NCBI RefSeq assembly: GCF_039538765.1
Contig: NZ_BAABCJ010000001.1
Location: 496,001-560,000, forward strand
DNA: 64,000 nucleotides
Source of the DNA: Zhihengliuella alba
GTDB taxonomy: Bacteria > Actinomycetota > Actinomycetes > Actinomycetales > Micrococcaceae
Reading direction: 5' to 3'
Shown here: positions 8,601 through 15,758 of the stretch, one piece after another
Numbering within the stretch: the stretch's first letter is position 1
Layout of the letters: each line of letters opens with the position of its first letter
Position numbers and translations under genes: made by a program
Notes under the pieces: model-generated
The model's database searches: none
What the model saw: the letters and a program-made list of their open reading frames with translations, nothing else
What the model was told of the DNA's origin: nothing

Positions 8601-9161
8601 CCGCAGCAGGCGCCGGTCGTGGCCGGCGGCTGCCTGCCCGACGTCGGATTCCGGACCCAGCAGAATGGTGAGCAGGGGCCCCTCCCCCGCGGCCAGACGC
8701 AGGTCGCTGCGCAGGTTCCTCCCGGAGGCGTAGTCGGCCAGCACATCCCTGGTCACCCCCACGATCCCCGGCCCGGCACCACCCTCGACGCCGGCTCCGG
8801 CGCCGATGCCGTGCGCGGCGGAGACCAGACGGCACAGCGCCGCGTATCCCGCGCCCCTGCGGTGCCCACGGGCCAGGACGATGACGCGTCCGGTCACATG
8901 GCGGCGGACCGGACTCGCCCCGCGTCGCTGCGCGCTGGCTCCGGAGAGGACGGCCAGATTCACCCCGAGAATGGGATCGATGCCCTGCTCGATGCACGCA
9001 CCCAGATGTTTCACAGCCCCGTAGAGGCCATCCCTGTCAGTGCAGGCGAGGGCGTCCTGACCGTCTGAGCTCGCGGCTGCGGCCAGGTCCGCAGGTCGGG
9101 AGACGCCGTAGTGCGCGCTGTATGCGCTGGCAACGTCCAGATGGACGAATCCCCCGCTCAT
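5610..9161 (-). CDS. dnaE2: Error-prone DNA polymerase III alpha subunit DnaE2
   Basis: A second, non-replicative C-family polymerase used in SOS translesion synthesis with ImuA/ImuB-type partners. The 1,183-residue protein has an N-terminal PHP domain (FVHLDVASAYSAHYGVSRPA), the palm motif LPDIDIDVESAERH with catalytic aspartates in the middle, SMHPCGVILS in the finger region, a helix-hairpin-helix region, and a C-terminal OB fold (VLVAGIRVATQ). It lacks the long C-terminal beta-binding tail typical of replicative DnaE. The ATG overlaps the DUF6504 stop as ATGA, fixing the start. A LexA box upstream of DUF6504 predicts damage induction. No imuA or imuB gene is in this window. Confidence 0.93.
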   Translation of the reverse strand: MSGGFVHLDVASAYSAHYGVSRPADLAAAASSDGQDALACTDRDGLYGAVKHLGACIEQGIDPILGVNLAVLSGASAQRRGASPVRRHVTGRVIVLARGHRRGAGYAALCRLVSAAHGIGAGAGVEGGAGPGIVGVTRDVLADYASGRNLRSDLRLAAGEGPLLTILLGPESDVGQAAAGHDRRLLRRRLTAWRRALPEGALALAAVTHLNVPGSRLSTSHAVRMTRAGRESGLPVVLTNAVRYADPDGAATADVLDAVRAARPLQRLAEEQEGWQPNGQGWLKSTASMIRVAQSVGQAAGGVEVAVDLLEQTQRIADLSRLDPVSDTGWGVPVVPEARIIGIEGDPDRELKQRCEAGITRLYNGPALPRLGQADEKALRKRLEHELSVIADLGFAAYFLTVAEVARLISDLGIRNAARGSGASSLVNYLLGVSHVDPLKHDLIFERFLSRRRTTLPDIDIDVESAERHRVYREIFDRFGAERVTLMSMQNAYRARGAVRDAGLALGMEPQQIDDIAKQLWRFSAGSFREALEEKPELARFAEQVGSHRQLDLLVDLTERLDRLPRHISMHPCGVILSDASLLDRTPVQASGLGLPMSQFDKHDMDPMGMIKLDVLGVRMQSAMAYAVAEIRRLHGGAEEVAAAGAHGTDYVHPDGTIMLEHIPQDDEATFELIRSTHTLGCFQIESPGQRELVGKLAPQRFNDLIIDISLFRPGPMKSNMVKPYLENRHGFAPEVYPHPDLKPALAETHGVTVFHEQILRILHVMTGCGYDDADVLRRYLGNPDREPEVEEFFRTKAARRNYGRAVIDEVWETLRAFGSFGFCKAHGAAFAVPTYQSAWLKAHHPEAFIAGLWEHDPGMYPKRLLVAEARRLGIPIFPLDVNESDLSYRVQRCDDGRLGIRLALSGVYGVSAAEVRRLRAGQPYGSLSDVRERSGLRRASLERYAALGAFDSLQRGRGNRADLVRHWGQIRSSVPVRYQPITGQLPLPLPDIELATLQIGAPEPTAEETVGAELDLLSVDVSAHLMDSHASTLSRLGTTPAADLLGLRNGSEVLVAGIRVATQTPPMRGGRRVVFISVDDGTGCVDCTFFHEAQQASAPFLFGTRLLLIHGITRRTGPRGISVQAVRAWDLADTASLPAREELPDARQLARHRADPAPQPQSVERLDTLMEAEGLDNRVAAS

Positions 9162-9472
9162 GCGGCCTCCTCGCGCACGGCCCCGTGCAGGCGGATCATC
9201 CGCCAGCGGCCGGAGGCGACATGATGGGACAGGTCGAAGGTGCGCAGGTCACCGTCGCGGGCGCCGCGTGCCTGCACGCGCCAGATCTCATGGTCGACGA
9301 GCCCGCGTCCGCGTCCGCGTTCGGCACGCTGCTCCTCCTCCCACCACTTGCGGCGCTCGTACCACAGCACCGGTTCCTCCAGCACGTCGTACCGCTGTCC
9401 GCGCCAGGTCAGCGCGGAGAGCGCACCGTCCTCTGCCAGGACGACATCGAGCGATTGTGTGAACAGACCCAT
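9158..9472 (-). CDS. DUF6504 family protein co-expressed with dnaE2
   Basis: A 104-residue protein of unknown function rich in aromatic and charged residues (WYERRKWWEEEQ), with conserved-looking WRGQRYDVLEEP and IWRVQA segments; no membrane segment or nucleic-acid motif is obvious. DUF6504 proteins are commonly found beside mutasome genes in actinobacteria, so a role linked to DnaE2 is inferred. The ATG at 9472 was chosen because GGAGG sits four bases upstream; an open extension to 9517 has no ribosome site. Its TGA overlaps the dnaE2 ATG. The gene is the first after the LexA box. Confidence 0.82.
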   Translation of the reverse strand: MGLFTQSLDVVLAEDGALSALTWRGQRYDVLEEPVLWYERRKWWEEEQRAERGRGRGLVDHEIWRVQARGARDGDLRTFDLSHHVASGRWRMIRLHGAVREEAA

Positions 9473-9576
9473 GAGACCTCCATGCCCAGCGGCTGCGCGG
9501 TGTGAGTGCCCGCGCAACGAGTGGATACGGGGAGTTGGTGCCTTCCGGGAAGCGGGGAAAGCGACACCTCCAGTGT

Positions 9577-9596
9577 ATTCGAATATGTGTTCGAAT
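9577..9596 (-). promoter_or_regulatory. LexA (SOS) box with overlapping -10
   Basis: ATTCGAA-TATGTG-TTCGAAT is a perfect 7-bp dyad whose core TCGAATATGTGTTCGA (9579-9594) differs by one base from the actinobacterial LexA consensus TCGAAC-N4-GTTCGA. On the minus strand it is followed directly by TACACT, a likely -10, so bound LexA would cover the promoter. The box is about 105 bases before the DUF6504 start. This is strong evidence that DUF6504-dnaE2 is SOS-induced. Confidence 0.88.
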
Positions 9597-9730
9597 GCCT
9601 AGGCGACGCTAGCCTCCACCACCCGCAGAATGGCCCCCGTGACCTCCGATCCACTGCTGACCGGGGACGATGGAGGGGACCGCGGTAGACCGCGCGCTCC
9701 GCCTCCAGCGGAGCTCAGCCGGTAGACGAC

Positions 9731-9767
9731 AGCGGCGGCACCCACCGTCCTGGTGGATGCCGCCGCT
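9731..9767 (-). terminator. Hairpin terminator downstream of gnd
   Basis: AGCGGCGGCA (9731-9740) pairs perfectly with TGCCGCCGCT (9758-9767), and CCACC/GGTGG extends the stem inside. It lies 78 bases past the gnd stop. No T tract follows on the minus strand, so it is a GC-rich hairpin of the kind common in actinobacteria. Confidence 0.7.
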
Positions 9768-9844
9768 GCTCCCGGATGAGGCCGTCCGCCCTCCCCCACC
9801 TCTGGGGAGGAGGGTTCATCCGTTCCGCCCGAGTGGGCGCTGCG

Positions 9845-11281
9845 TCAGTGCGTGTCGTCCGCGCTGATCTCCGTGCGGTCGCCGCTCCACTGGGTGTGGA
9901 ACGTGCCCTCGCGGTCGATGCGCTGGTACGTGTGCGCCCCGAACAGGTCGCGCTGGCCCTGGATCAGGGCCGCCGGCAGGCGCTTGCGGCGCAGGCCGTC
10001 GTAGTAGGCGAGGGAGGAGGAGAAGACCGGCACCGGGATGCCGAGGCGCACGGCGGTGGCCACGACGCGGCGCCAGGCCGGAACCGCCTCGGCGATGGCC
10101 TTCGAGAAAGCAGGGGCGAACAGGAGGTTCTCCGGCTTCTCGGCCGCGGCGTACGCCTTCATGATGTCGTCCAGCAGCTCGGCGCGGATGATGCAGCCGG
10201 CCCGCCACAGGGAGGCGATCTCGTCCAGCTTCAGCTCCCAGCCGTACTCGGCCGCGGCGTTGTCCAGCATGTCCAACCCCTGCGCGTAGGAGACCAGCTT
10301 GGAGGCGAACAGGGCCTGGCGGACGTCCTCCACGAAGCCCTCCGGCAGCTCGACCTGCTCCTCGCGTCCTTCCAGGACCTCCTGGCCGATGGCGCGCTGC
10401 GAGCGCTGGGAGGAGAGCCCGCGGGCGAACACGGACTCGGCGATGCCGGACGTCGGCGTGCCCAGCTCGAGGGCCGAGATGACGGTCCAGCGGCCGGTGC
10501 CCTTCTGACCCGCGGAGTCGACGACGACGTCGACCAGAGGCTTGCCCGTGTCCGCGTCGACGTGGCCGAGGACCTCGGCCGTGATCTCGATGAGGAACGA
10601 GGAGAGATTGGTCTTGTTCCACTCCGTGAAGACCTTCGCCTGCTCGGCGGGCTCCAGGCCGGCGGCCGAGCGGAGGAGGTCGTAGGCCTCGCCGATGACC
10701 TGCATGTCGGCGTACTCGATGCCGTTGTGGACCATCTTGACGAAGTGTCCGGCACCATCGGTCGAGATCCAGGTGCAGCACGGCTCGCCCTCGTACTTGG
10801 CGGAGATCTTCTCGAGCATCGGGCCGAGCGCCCGGTAGGACTCCTGCGAGCCGCCCGGCATGATCGACGGGCCGAGGAGGGCGCCCTCCTCGCCGCCGGA
10901 GACGCCGACCCCCACGAAGTGCAGGTCCTTCTCGGCCAGCGCGGCCTCGCGGCGGCGCGTGTCCTCGTAGTGGGAGTTGCCGCCGTCGATGACGATGTCG
11001 CCCGGCTCGAGCAGGGGCACGAGCTGATCGATCACGGCGTCGACCGGCTTGCCGGCCTTCACCATGAGCATCACCCGGCGGGGAGTCTCGAGGTTCTGCA
11101 CCAACTCCTCGAGGGACTCCGTGCGGATGAAGTCGCCCTCGTCCCCATGGGCCTCGAGCAGGGCGTCGGTCTTTCCGGCCGACCGGTTGTGGACGGCGAC
11201 GGTGTACCCGTTACGCGCGAAGTTGCGGGCCAGGTTTGCGCCCATGACGGCCAGGCCGGTCACGCCAATCTGTGCAGGCAT
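9845..11281 (-). CDS. gnd: 6-phosphogluconate dehydrogenase, decarboxylating
   Basis: Converts 6-phosphogluconate and NADP to ribulose 5-phosphate, CO2 and NADPH in the oxidative pentose phosphate pathway. The 478-residue length and motifs fit the long, NADP-dependent form: GVTGLAVMGANLARN at the N-terminal Rossmann fold with HNRSAGKTD after it, GVGVSGGEEGA and KMVHNGIEYADMQ in the active site, and a C-terminal helical domain ending near FSSSLAYYDGLRR. The ATG at 11281 opens the Rossmann strand (MPAQIGVTG) and has GGAGGA upstream; an extension to 11398 is leader. The upstream leader contains a small hairpin (GCGCCT/AGGCGC, 11318-11334). Confidence 0.96.
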   Translation of the reverse strand: MPAQIGVTGLAVMGANLARNFARNGYTVAVHNRSAGKTDALLEAHGDEGDFIRTESLEELVQNLETPRRVMLMVKAGKPVDAVIDQLVPLLEPGDIVIDGGNSHYEDTRRREAALAEKDLHFVGVGVSGGEEGALLGPSIMPGGSQESYRALGPMLEKISAKYEGEPCCTWISTDGAGHFVKMVHNGIEYADMQVIGEAYDLLRSAAGLEPAEQAKVFTEWNKTNLSSFLIEITAEVLGHVDADTGKPLVDVVVDSAGQKGTGRWTVISALELGTPTSGIAESVFARGLSSQRSQRAIGQEVLEGREEQVELPEGFVEDVRQALFASKLVSYAQGLDMLDNAAAEYGWELKLDEIASLWRAGCIIRAELLDDIMKAYAAAEKPENLLFAPAFSKAIAEAVPAWRRVVATAVRLGIPVPVFSSSLAYYDGLRRKRLPAALIQGQRDLFGAHTYQRIDREGTFHTQWSGDRTEISADDTH

Positions 11282-11496
11282 ACGGAAGGATCCTCCGGAA
11301 CGGTTGATGTGTGCGGGGCGCCTGTCCCAGGCGCTGCTCAGTAGCCTAGCCCACAGAGGCCCCGCGGAGGCCAAAAAGTAATACCTTTGCGCGGCCATGT
11401 TTCCAGTTCCTTCACCCGCTCACCGAGGAGCTCGTGCGCCCCTCGAAGATCGCAGGCGCGCAGCCGGCGCCCCCTGCATTGCCCCGAGGACACAGG

Positions 11497-11540
11497 AAAC
11501 CCCGCCATCCCGACCCGGAGGTCGTGGGATGACGGGGTTT
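11497..11540 (-). terminator. Terminator after tRNA-Val
   Basis: AAACCCCGCCATCCC (11497-11511) pairs with GGGATGACGGGGTTT (11526-11540) with a single mismatch, leaving a 14-base loop. It starts six bases beyond the encoded CCA of tRNA-Val and would end the DUF3052/peroxiredoxin/tRNA transcript. Confidence 0.75.
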
Positions 11541-11545
11541 GCGAA

Positions 11546-11621
11546 TGGTGGGTCCTACCGGGATCGAACCGATGACATCCACGGTGTAAACGTGGCGCTC
11601 TACCAGCTGAGCTAAAGACCC
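11546..11621 (-). tRNA. tRNA-Val (UAC anticodon)
   Basis: The minus strand folds into a standard cloverleaf: acceptor GGGTCTT with AGGACCC, anticodon arm CCACG-TTTACAC-CGTGG with anticodon TAC, and T arm with GGTTCGATCCC. The 3' CCA is encoded (11548 to 11546), unlike the other three tRNAs in the window. Its first ten bases are shared with the end of the upstream peroxiredoxin gene. Confidence 0.97.
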
Positions 11622-12112
11622 GCGCGCCGGTCAATCCTACCGGCAGCTGCTCCCCCGTCCAACTCCCGCAGAGCCCTGCGGTAGTCCTCCAGAGCCCGCG
11701 GACGGCCGACGTCGGAGGAGAACGCCGCCGTGATCCGACCCCCGGCGACGAAGAACGTCGTCCGTCCAGCCCTTCCGGCCCGCGGATCGAAGCACCCGAA
11801 GGCCTGCGCCGCGGCCCCGTGCGGCCAGAAGTCGGCGAGGAGCTCGAACGGCAGCCCCTCCTGCTCCGCATAGGCCCGCAGGGCGTACTTGTGGTCCACC
11901 GATACGCCGAGGAGCCGTACTCCCGCGTCCTCGAATCGCGAATGCTCGGCCGCCAGCTCGCGCAGCTCGGAGGTGCAGACGCGGGAGAAGGCGAACGGGT
12001 AGAAGACCAGGCAGTAGGCCTGGTCCCATAGCGAACGGCTGCCGACCGGCTCCCCGTGCTGATTGACGAGGTCGAAAGCGGGCACGGCCGCGCCCTGCTG
12101 TGGGGACCCCAC
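11612..12112 (-). CDS. ahpE: AhpE-type peroxiredoxin
   Basis: A thiol peroxidase of the AhpE/Bcp group, reducing peroxides in the cytosol. The 166-residue thioredoxin-fold protein has the peroxidatic cysteine at residue 46 in YPFAFSRVCTSEL, close to the PLAFTGIC motif of M. tuberculosis AhpE; no second cysteine stands in the classical Bcp resolving position. It begins at GTG with GGGGAG four bases upstream. Neighbours DUF3052 and aceE match Rv2238c-Rv2241 order, supporting the call. The final 15 residues (after RALREL) look like an added tail, and the TAG stop is bases 8-10 of the tRNA-Val gene. Confidence 0.85.
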   Translation of the reverse strand: MGSPQQGAAVPAFDLVNQHGEPVGSRSLWDQAYCLVFYPFAFSRVCTSELRELAAEHSRFEDAGVRLLGVSVDHKYALRAYAEQEGLPFELLADFWPHGAAAQAFGCFDPRAGRAGRTTFFVAGGRITAAFSSDVGRPRALEDYRRALRELDGGAAAGRIDRRAGL

Positions 12113-12154
12113 GGCTCCCCTGCTTCCCGCGTAGTCGTTCAGTGCGTGCGCCGT

Positions 12155-12571
12155 TCAGTTCTTGCGGCGTGGGGCCAGCCGGGACGCCGACCACTCCGCC
12201 GATACGCCCTCGCTGGTCGTCATGTGGAGACCCGCCGTCGGCGCGGCCTCCAGGATCTCGGCTGGCTTGACGTGGCCGTCGCGGCCGTTCTTGGGCGTCA
12301 GCAGCCAGACCACGCCGCCCTCGTCCAACTGCGTGAGCGAGTCGACGAGGGCGTCGACGAGATCGCCGTCGCCTTCGCGCCACCACAGAATGACGCCGTC
12401 GACGACGTCCTGGTCTTCCTCGGTGAGCAATTCTGAGCCGATGCCGTCTTCGAGCGCGTCGCGCAGATCGAAGTCGACGTCGTCGTCATAACCCAGTTCC
12501 TGGATGAGATCCCCTTCTTTGAATCCCATCTTGGCGGCAGCCGATTCGGTGGCTGCTGCGGCCTCGCTCAC
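12155..12571 (-). CDS. DUF3052 family protein
   Basis: A 138-residue, strongly acidic cytosolic protein (KEGDLIQELGYDDDVDFDLR; VILWWREGDGDLVDAL; VWLLTPKNGRDG) of the DUF3052 family found beside aceE in actinobacteria. The fold and function are unknown; the C-terminal end is basic (RLAPRRKN). It starts at GTG with GGAGG seven bases upstream. It is transcribed away from aceE and toward the peroxiredoxin, 42 bases away, with which it probably shares a transcript. Conserved neighbours suggest a link to carbon or redox metabolism, but no motif proves this. Confidence 0.85.
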   Translation of the reverse strand: MSEAAAATESAAAKMGFKEGDLIQELGYDDDVDFDLRDALEDGIGSELLTEEDQDVVDGVILWWREGDGDLVDALVDSLTQLDEGGVVWLLTPKNGRDGHVKPAEILEAAPTAGLHMTTSEGVSAEWSASRLAPRRKN

Positions 12572-12895
12572 AATCTTCCTCCTCTATGGTGGTCTTACTC
12601 TCACTAAGACAACACGTTTCCTCCCCCGGTATCAAGCGCGGGACGCCTGACACGCCGCATTTCTCGGCGGGCGCCGGAGCCTGCGGCCCGGCGCCGCACG
12701 GCCCACGGCCACGAGCTACGCATTCTCCAGCCACGCGCATTAGAGTGGCGTGGATAGCTTCCGCTGCACCACGGCGGGAACCTAACCGAGCACGGCGGCC
12801 GAACTGCCACGGCCTGGGGAGTGCGACCCACAGACGACGTCGTCCTCTCCTACCGCCTGCACCACGCTGTAACCCGCTACAAGGAGAATTTGGAC
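12572..12895. other. Divergent intergenic region DUF3052 / aceE
   Basis: These 324 bases separate the divergent DUF3052 and aceE genes and should hold both promoters. TAGAGT at 12741-12746 is a possible aceE -10, but no good -35 accompanies it. AAGGAG at 12881-12886 is the aceE ribosome site. I see no gene and no strong hairpin. Confidence 0.4.
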
Positions 12896-15634
12896 GTGGC
12901 TGACGATCACATTTCACACATCCGCTCTGGCTTGACCAGTCAGTTGCCGGACCGCGATCCGGAAGAAACCGCCGAGTGGATCGAGTCCTTCGACGATCTG
13001 GTCGCCAGTCAGGGCACCGAGCGGGCGCAGTTCATCGTCCGCTCCTTGTTGCAGCGCGCGGGCGCCAAGAGTGTCGGCGTCCCCATGGTGACGACCACCG
13101 ACTACGTGAACACCATCCCGGTGGACCAGGAGCCGGAGTTCCCCGGCGACGAGGAGGTCGAGCGCCGCTACCGCGCCTGGATGCGGTGGAACGCCGCCGT
13201 CATGGTGCACCGCGGCCAGCACCCCGACATCGGCGTCGGCGGGCACATCTCCACCTTCGCCGGCGCCGCCACCCTCTACGAGGTGGGCTTCAACCACTTC
13301 TTCCGGGCGAAGGACCACCCGGGCGGCGGCGACCAGATCTTCTTCCAGGGCCACGCCTCCCCCGGCATGTACGCCCGCGCCTTCCTCGAGGGACGCCTGA
13401 GCGAAGAAGACCTCGACGGGTTCCGCCAGGAGAAGTCGAAGGGCGAGAACGGCATCCCCTCCTATCCGCATCCGCGGAACATGCCCGAGTTCTGGGAGTT
13501 CCCCACGGTGTCGATGGGCATCGGCCCGGCCAATGCGATCTACCAGGCGCAGACGAACCGGTACCTGCACAACCGCGGCATCAAGGACACGTCCGACCAG
13601 CACGTGTGGGCATTCCTCGGCGACGGCGAGATGGACGAGCCCGAGTCGCGCGGCTTCCTGCAGCTGGCCGCCAACGAGAAGCTCGACAACCTGACGTTCG
13701 TCATCAACTGCAACCTGCAGCGCCTCGACGGCCCGGTCCGCGGCAACGGCAAGATCATGCAGGAGCTGGAGGCCTTCTTCCGCGGCGCCGGCTGGAACGT
13801 CATCAAGGTCGTCTGGGGCCGCGAGTGGGACGACCTGCTCGAGAAGGACCAGACGGGCGCACTGGTCGACATCATGAACCAGACCCCGGATGGCGACTAC
13901 CAGACGTACAAGGCCGAGTCGGGCGCCTTCGTGCGGGAGCACTTCTTCGGGAAGTCACCCGAGACGAAGGAGCTCGTCGCCGACATGAGCGACGACGAGA
14001 TCTGGAACCTCAAGCGCGGCGGGCACGACTACCACAAGGTCTACGCCGCCTACAAGGCCGCCATGGAGTTCAAGGGCAAGCCGACGGTCATCCTCGCGAA
14101 GACGGTCAAGGGCTACGGCCTGGGCCCGCACTTCGAGGCGCGGAACGCGACGCACCAGATGAAGAAGCTGACGCAGGACGACCTGAAGGCCTTCCGCGAC
14201 CACCTGCGGATCCCGATCACCGACGAGCAGATCGAGGCCGACCCGTACCGCCCGCCGTACTTCCATCCGGGGCCCGACGCCCCGGAGATCCAGTACATGC
14301 TGGACCGCCGGAAGAAGCTCGGCGGCTCGCTGCCCGAGCGGCGGACCAAGCACACCGAGCTGGCCCTTCCGGACGACAAGACGTACGCGATCGCCAAGCG
14401 CGGCTCCGGCAAGCAGCAGGCCGCCACCACCATGGCCTTCGTGCGCCTGCTGAAGGACCTGATGCGGGACAAGGAGTTCGGCAATCGGATCGTGCCGATC
14501 GTCCCGGATGAGGCCCGCACGTTCGGCATGGACTCGTTCTTCCCGACGGCGAAGATCTACAACCCCAAGGGCCAGAACTACCTCTCCGTGGACCGGGACC
14601 TGGTCCTGGCCTACAAGGAGTCCCCGGCGGGCCAGATCCTGCACCCGGGCATCAACGAGGCCGGCGCCGTGGCAGCCCTCACGGCGACCGGCACCGCGTA
14701 CGCCACGCACGGCGAGCCGCTGATCCCGGTCTACGTCTTCTACTCGATGTTCGGGTTCCAGCGGACCGGCGACTCCTTCTGGGCCGCCGCCGACCAGATG
14801 ACCCGCGGCTTCGTCATCGGCGCGACCGCCGGCCGGACCACGCTCACCGGCGAGGGCCTGCAGCACGCCGACGGCCACTCGCCGATCCTCGCCGCCACCA
14901 ACCCGGCCGTGGTCACGTACGACCCGGCCTACGGCTACGAGATCGGGCACATCATGCGGGCCGGCCTGGAGCGCATGTACGGCGGGAACCACCCGGACCC
15001 CAACGTCATGTACTACCTGACCGTCTACAACGAGCCGATCTCCCAGCCGGCCGAGCCGGAGGAACTCGACGTCGACGGCCTGCTCAAGGGCATCTACCTC
15101 GCCGCCCCGGCGAAGGTCGACGGCCCCCGCACGCAGCTGCTCGCCTCCGGCGTCGCCCTGCCCTGGGCCATCGAGGCCCAGCAGATCCTCGCCGAGGAGT
15201 GGGGCGTCTCCGCCGACGTCTGGTCCGTGACCAGCTGGACGGAGCTGCGCCGCGACGCCATCGAGGCCGAGGAGGAGGCGTTCCTCAACCCGGGCAGCGA
15301 AGCGCGCACGCCTTTCGTCACGGAGCAGCTGGCCGGGGCGACCGGTCCGGTGGTCGCCGTCAGCGACTACATGAAGGCCGTGCCGGATCAGATCCGCCAG
15401 TACGTGCCGAACGAGTGGGCGACGCTGGGGGCCGACGGCTTCGGCTTCTCGGACACCCGTGCCGCTGCGCGCCGGTTCTTCAAGATCGACGCGCACAGCG
15501 TCGTGGTCCGGGCCCTGCAGATGCTCGCCCGGCGTGGCGAGGTGCCCGCCGAGGCTCCCGCCCAGGCCTTCGAGCGCTACCGGCTCGACGACGTCAACGC
15601 CGGCACCAGCGGCAACGCCGGCGGCGACAGCTGA
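12896..15634 (+). CDS. aceE: Pyruvate dehydrogenase E1 component, homodimeric type
   Basis: Decarboxylates pyruvate with thiamine diphosphate and passes the acetyl group to E2 lipoyl domains, forming acetyl-CoA. The 912-residue single-chain E1 has the ThDP/Mg motif GDGEMDEPESRG ending in INCNLQRLDG, KTVKGYGLGP, and the pyrimidine-binding domain with YSMFGFQRTGD and GEGLQHADGHSP. GTG at 12896 was chosen (ADDHISHIRSGL follows) because AAGGAG lies nine bases upstream; open sequence back to 12821 lacks such a site. The E2/E3 genes are not here. Its position before the FAS-II operon places acetyl-CoA supply beside its main anabolic use. Confidence 0.96.
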   Translation: MADDHISHIRSGLTSQLPDRDPEETAEWIESFDDLVASQGTERAQFIVRSLLQRAGAKSVGVPMVTTTDYVNTIPVDQEPEFPGDEEVERRYRAWMRWNAAVMVHRGQHPDIGVGGHISTFAGAATLYEVGFNHFFRAKDHPGGGDQIFFQGHASPGMYARAFLEGRLSEEDLDGFRQEKSKGENGIPSYPHPRNMPEFWEFPTVSMGIGPANAIYQAQTNRYLHNRGIKDTSDQHVWAFLGDGEMDEPESRGFLQLAANEKLDNLTFVINCNLQRLDGPVRGNGKIMQELEAFFRGAGWNVIKVVWGREWDDLLEKDQTGALVDIMNQTPDGDYQTYKAESGAFVREHFFGKSPETKELVADMSDDEIWNLKRGGHDYHKVYAAYKAAMEFKGKPTVILAKTVKGYGLGPHFEARNATHQMKKLTQDDLKAFRDHLRIPITDEQIEADPYRPPYFHPGPDAPEIQYMLDRRKKLGGSLPERRTKHTELALPDDKTYAIAKRGSGKQQAATTMAFVRLLKDLMRDKEFGNRIVPIVPDEARTFGMDSFFPTAKIYNPKGQNYLSVDRDLVLAYKESPAGQILHPGINEAGAVAALTATGTAYATHGEPLIPVYVFYSMFGFQRTGDSFWAAADQMTRGFVIGATAGRTTLTGEGLQHADGHSPILAATNPAVVTYDPAYGYEIGHIMRAGLERMYGGNHPDPNVMYYLTVYNEPISQPAEPEELDVDGLLKGIYLAAPAKVDGPRTQLLASGVALPWAIEAQQILAEEWGVSADVWSVTSWTELRRDAIEAEEEAFLNPGSEARTPFVTEQLAGATGPVVAVSDYMKAVPDQIRQYVPNEWATLGADGFGFSDTRAAARRFFKIDAHSVVVRALQMLARRGEVPAEAPAQAFERYRLDDVNAGTSGNAGGDS

Positions 15635-15651
15635 CCGCCCACGCATGACGG

Positions 15652-15688
15652 AAAGGACGGCTCCCGGGAATCCCGGGGGCCGTCCTTT
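15652..15688 (+). terminator. Intrinsic terminator after aceE
   Basis: AAAGGACGGC and GCCGTCCTTT form the base and TCCCGGG with CCCGGGG the top of a long stem, closing at 15652-15688 and ending in a T run. It lies 17 bases past the aceE stop and separates aceE from the fasR-fab transcription unit. Confidence 0.9.
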
Positions 15689-15745
15689 GTATGAAGTCGA
15701 CAAAACGGTACCCACCGGTAAGGTGCCTCACGATCACCAGCCGAG

Positions 15746-15758
15746 TAGTGTTGCGCCC
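15746..15758 (+). promoter_or_regulatory. Candidate leaderless promoter of the fasR-like gene
   Basis: TAGTGT (15746-15751) ends seven bases before the ATG at 15759, so transcription would begin at the A of the start codon. No ribosome site precedes the ATG, which fits a leaderless mRNA. A convincing -35 is not seen. Confidence 0.5.

Larger units (their letters stand above)
9473..9844. other. Intergenic region between DUF6504 and gnd
   Basis: These 372 bases hold no convincing gene. They contain the DUF6504-dnaE2 leader (about 105 bases) with its LexA box and a gnd-side hairpin terminator. Short open frames on both strands here lack ribosome sites and recognisable sequence. Confidence 0.6.

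Noticed and set aside
9409..9654. 81-residue frame upstream of DUF6504
   Set aside because: It overlaps the LexA box and the promoter, and lacks a ribosome site or recognisable sequence.
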